A DNA stretch of 7,737 nt from assembly GCA_023135855.1 (NCBI GenBank), contig JAGLSH010000029.1, positions 1 to 7,737 on the forward strand, written 5' to 3'. Position numbers and translations under genes: made by a program. Source of the DNA: Candidatus Omnitrophota bacterium (GTDB taxonomy: Bacteria > Omnitrophota > Gorgyraeia > Duberdicusellales > 4484-171). Below the pieces are notes generated by a model. It saw only the letters and a program-made list of their open reading frames with translations, made no database searches and was not told the origin of the DNA. The first letter of the stretch is position 1, and the number at the start of each line of letters is the position of its first letter. This document shows positions 6,050 through 7,737 of the stretch, piece after piece.

Positions 6050-6733
6050 ATGAGATCAAAAGTTGGCGTGATTATAGTTTCAGCTGGCAGAGGAAAGAGG
6101 CTAGCAAAGGGAGATAAGGCTGTTCTTCAGTTAGAGGGTCAGCCTCTTTTTTGTAAGTCTCTTAACACTTTTTCTACTATAAAGGAAATAGCAGAGATTA
6201 TGCTGGTTTTACGGAAATCTAATTTTGCCTTAGCAAAGAAGTGTGTTAAGGGGGAAAAAGTTAAATTGATTGAAGGTGGAGCGAGGAGAGCTGATTCAGT
6301 ATTAAAGGGTTTGTTGGCTTTAAGTGAGGATATAGAATATGTTCTCATTCATGATGGAGCCAGACCTTTTGTAACTAAAAAAACAATTTTATATATGTTA
6401 GATGAGCTAAAAAAACATTCAGCAGTGATTTGCGGACTAAAGTGTCCGGATACTTTAAAATTAGTAAAGAAGGGAGTTGTTAAGAAGACTTTAGATAGAA
6501 GTGATGTTTACTTAATTCAAACTCCTCAAGGCTTTAAGAAGAAGGTAATAGTTTCAGCCTATAAGAAGTTTAGGAAGAGAACAAAACTTCTAACGGGGCT
6601 TACTGATGATGCCCAGATGTTAGAGATTCTTGGTAAAAAGGTTAAAGTAATTCCGGGAGATTTATTGAATTTTAAGATAACTTATTCCCAAGATGTAAAA
6701 TTAGCTAAGATAATTTGTGATGAGAAATTATAG
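6050..6733 (+). CDS. ispD: 2-C-methyl-D-erythritol 4-phosphate cytidylyltransferase IspD
   Basis: This 227-residue cytosolic enzyme joins MEP to CTP, giving CDP-ME and pyrophosphate, the third step of the MEP isoprenoid pathway. The N-terminal CTP-binding loop VIIVSAGRGKRL (7-18) and Lys23 (equivalent to E. coli Lys27) are present. So are GGARRADSVLKGL (76-88), HDGARPFV (101-108), the TLDR turn with Arg150, TPQGF (158-162), LTDDAQMLE (184-192) and Lys209 in NFKIT (equivalent to E. coli Lys213). The usual PKQ around the first lysine reads DKA here, so two flanking residues differ from most homologues; the catalytic lysine is kept. Length is normal. The start is the ATG at 6050, preceded by a weak AAGGTAAAG. 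The 3' end overlaps ispF by 14 bases, indicating coupled translation of two steps in one pathway. Confidence 0.94.
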   Translation: MRSKVGVIIVSAGRGKRLAKGDKAVLQLEGQPLFCKSLNTFSTIKEIAEIMLVLRKSNFALAKKCVKGEKVKLIEGGARRADSVLKGLLALSEDIEYVLIHDGARPFVTKKTILYMLDELKKHSAVICGLKCPDTLKLVKKGVVKKTLDRSDVYLIQTPQGFKKKVIVSAYKKFRKRTKLLTGLTDDAQMLEILGKKVKVIPGDLLNFKITYSQDVKLAKIICDEKL

Positions 6734-7205
6734 TGTAGGTTTAGGATTTGATGTCCATCGTTTAAGCAAGAAAAAAAAGGATTTAATTCTTGGCGGAGTT
6801 AAGATTCCTTCTACCTTTAGCTTAATTGCAGTATCTGATGGTGATGTGTTATTGCATGCAGTAAGCGATGCAATATGTGGGGCAAGTGGCCTAGGAGATA
6901 TTGGTGATTATTTTCCGCCTCAGGATGAGAAATCAAAAGGAATAGATAGTAAGGAAATTTTAAATTTTATTCTGAAGAAAATAAATAAAAAATATGCTAT
7001 TGGTAATCTTGACATTATTATTGTCACTGATAAGCCGAGGCTTTTTTCTTATAAGGAGAAGATTACTAAATCTTTAAAAAAACTTCTTAAAATTACTAAA
7101 ATAAATGTAAAACTTAAATCCAAGGAAGGTTTAGATATTTTAGGCAGTAAGAATAGTATTAGTTGCTTTGCTTTTGTTTCTTTAAAAAAACGGATTAAAA
7201 AATAA
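6720..7205 (+). CDS. ispF: 2-C-methyl-D-erythritol 2,4-cyclodiphosphate synthase IspF
   Basis: This 161-residue enzyme cyclises CDP-ME 2-phosphate to MEcPP with release of CMP, the fifth step of the MEP pathway. The family acts as a trimer with zinc at the active site. The zinc ligands are in place: Asp11 and His13 in GLGFDVHRL, and His46 in SDGDVLLHAVSDA. GASGLGDIGDYFP (54-66) is also conserved. Two departures stand out. The His of the usual HSDGD motif (E. coli His34) is Val38, and the TTTE-KLGF loop near the C-terminus reads KSKEGLDI, keeping Glu136 but lacking the threonines. The C-terminus is lysine-rich. ATG 6720 is chosen. GTG 6717 directly before it is possible and would add one residue. 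The start lies inside ispD in another frame. No clear Shine-Dalgarno was seen. Confidence 0.92.
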   Translation: MRNYSVGLGFDVHRLSKKKKDLILGGVKIPSTFSLIAVSDGDVLLHAVSDAICGASGLGDIGDYFPPQDEKSKGIDSKEILNFILKKINKKYAIGNLDIIIVTDKPRLFSYKEKITKSLKKLLKITKINVKLKSKEGLDILGSKNSISCFAFVSLKKRIKK

Positions 7206-7206
7206 T

Positions 7207-7737
7207 ATGCTAAAAATTCACAATTCCTTAACTAAATCCAAAGACCTTTTTACTCCTCAAGAGGAATTTTTGGTTAAGATGTATACTTGCGGGGTTACGG
7301 TTTACGATGATTGTCATATTGGTCACGCTAGAAGTCTTTATGTTTTTGAAGTTATTAGAAAATATTTGGAATATAAGGGCTATAAGGTTCAGCTTGTAAG
7401 AAATATTACTGATATTGATGACAAGATTATAAATCGAGCTAAAGAATTAGGTATTAATTGGAAAGAACTAGTCGATAAGTATATTGATAGTTATTATCAG
7501 GATTTAAAATCTTTAGGTATTAGTAAAGCTGATAAAGAGCCTCGAGCCACTGAGAATGTAGGAGATATGGTTAAGTATATTGAGAAATTAATTGATAAGG
7601 GCTATGCTTACATAACTGGCGCTGGAGTTTATTTTAGCGTAAGAAAGCTCAAAGATTACGGCAAACTTTCCGGGCAAAGTATTGATAAGATGAAAGAGAA
7701 CGTAAGGATATCAAAAGATCAGGCTAAAGAGGACCCT
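7207..7737 (+). CDS. cysS: Cysteinyl-tRNA synthetase, N-terminal part (runs off the window)
   Basis: The frame opens with ATG one base after the ispF stop and stays open for 177 codons to the window edge. The full enzyme is usually 450-480 residues. It charges tRNA-Cys with cysteine in the cytosol and is a class I synthetase. Seen here are the zinc-binding Cys28 in KMYTCGVTVYDD, the HIGH motif intact at 37-40 (followed by ARS), and VRNITDIDDKII (about 65-76), all typical of CysRS. The usual CGPTVYD reads CGVTVYD. The KMSKS motif and anticodon-binding domain would lie beyond the window. The fragment ends in KEDP, where the family's DPLDFALWK region begins. In Bacillus, gltX and cysE lie between ispF and cysS; here cysS follows ispF directly. 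No clear ribosome site precedes it, so coupling to ispF is likely. Confidence 0.96.
   Translation, partial: MLKIHNSLTKSKDLFTPQEEFLVKMYTCGVTVYDDCHIGHARSLYVFEVIRKYLEYKGYKVQLVRNITDIDDKIINRAKELGINWKELVDKYIDSYYQDLKSLGISKADKEPRATENVGDMVKYIEKLIDKGYAYITGAGVYFSVRKLKDYGKLSGQSIDKMKENVRISKDQAKEDP

Noticed and set aside
6717..6719. GTG as the start of ispF
   Set aside because: It adds only one residue before an ATG, and ATG is the commoner start here. It cannot be formally excluded.

Overview
This is an AT-rich, tightly packed, single-strand gene block from a bacterium with an outer membrane. All ten genes read on the + strand, and many neighbours overlap (ATGA or TGATG junctions). No tRNA, rRNA, CRISPR array, integrase or transposase was seen. 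The lineage cannot be read from the sequence alone. An AT-rich diderm from a poorly cultured phylum such as Omnitrophota fits, but that is a guess from gene order and composition.

Layout. Positions 1-174 hold the 3' end of a ClpC/ClpB-type AAA+ chaperone gene. Next comes a translationally coupled set: an exported beta-rich protein of unknown function (171-1055), an MlaE-type lipid permease (1055-1819) and its MlaF ATPase (1816-2568). A 155-bp inverted-repeat element (2574-2728) separates these from the MlaD/MCE-domain partner (2758-3480). A second imperfect inverted repeat (3480-3576) lies between mlaD and radA (3602-4939). After a 99-bp gap come a membrane-anchored PIN/TRAM protein of the YacL family (5039-6028), ispD (6050-6733), ispF (6720-7205) and the first 177 codons of cysS (7207 to the window end).

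How the genes work together. The clpC-radA-yacL-ispD-ispF-cysS backbone matches the order known from the Bacillus subtilis clpC-cysS region, where disA follows radA and gltX-cysE precede cysS. Here disA, gltX and cysE are absent from their expected places. A lipid-transport module needed only by cells with an outer membrane sits between clpC and radA. MlaE, MlaF and MlaD should form an inner-membrane ABC-type complex that moves phospholipids across the envelope, and the exported protein upstream is a candidate periplasmic or outer-membrane partner. IspD and IspF catalyse the third and fifth steps of the MEP (non-mevalonate) isoprenoid pathway. RadA, ClpC, YacL and CysS are housekeeping functions.

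The items most worth a second look are the two inverted repeats bracketing mlaD (one carrying a small broken reading frame), the exported protein with a TamB-like C-terminus, and an IspF with unusual substitutions at conserved active-site positions.
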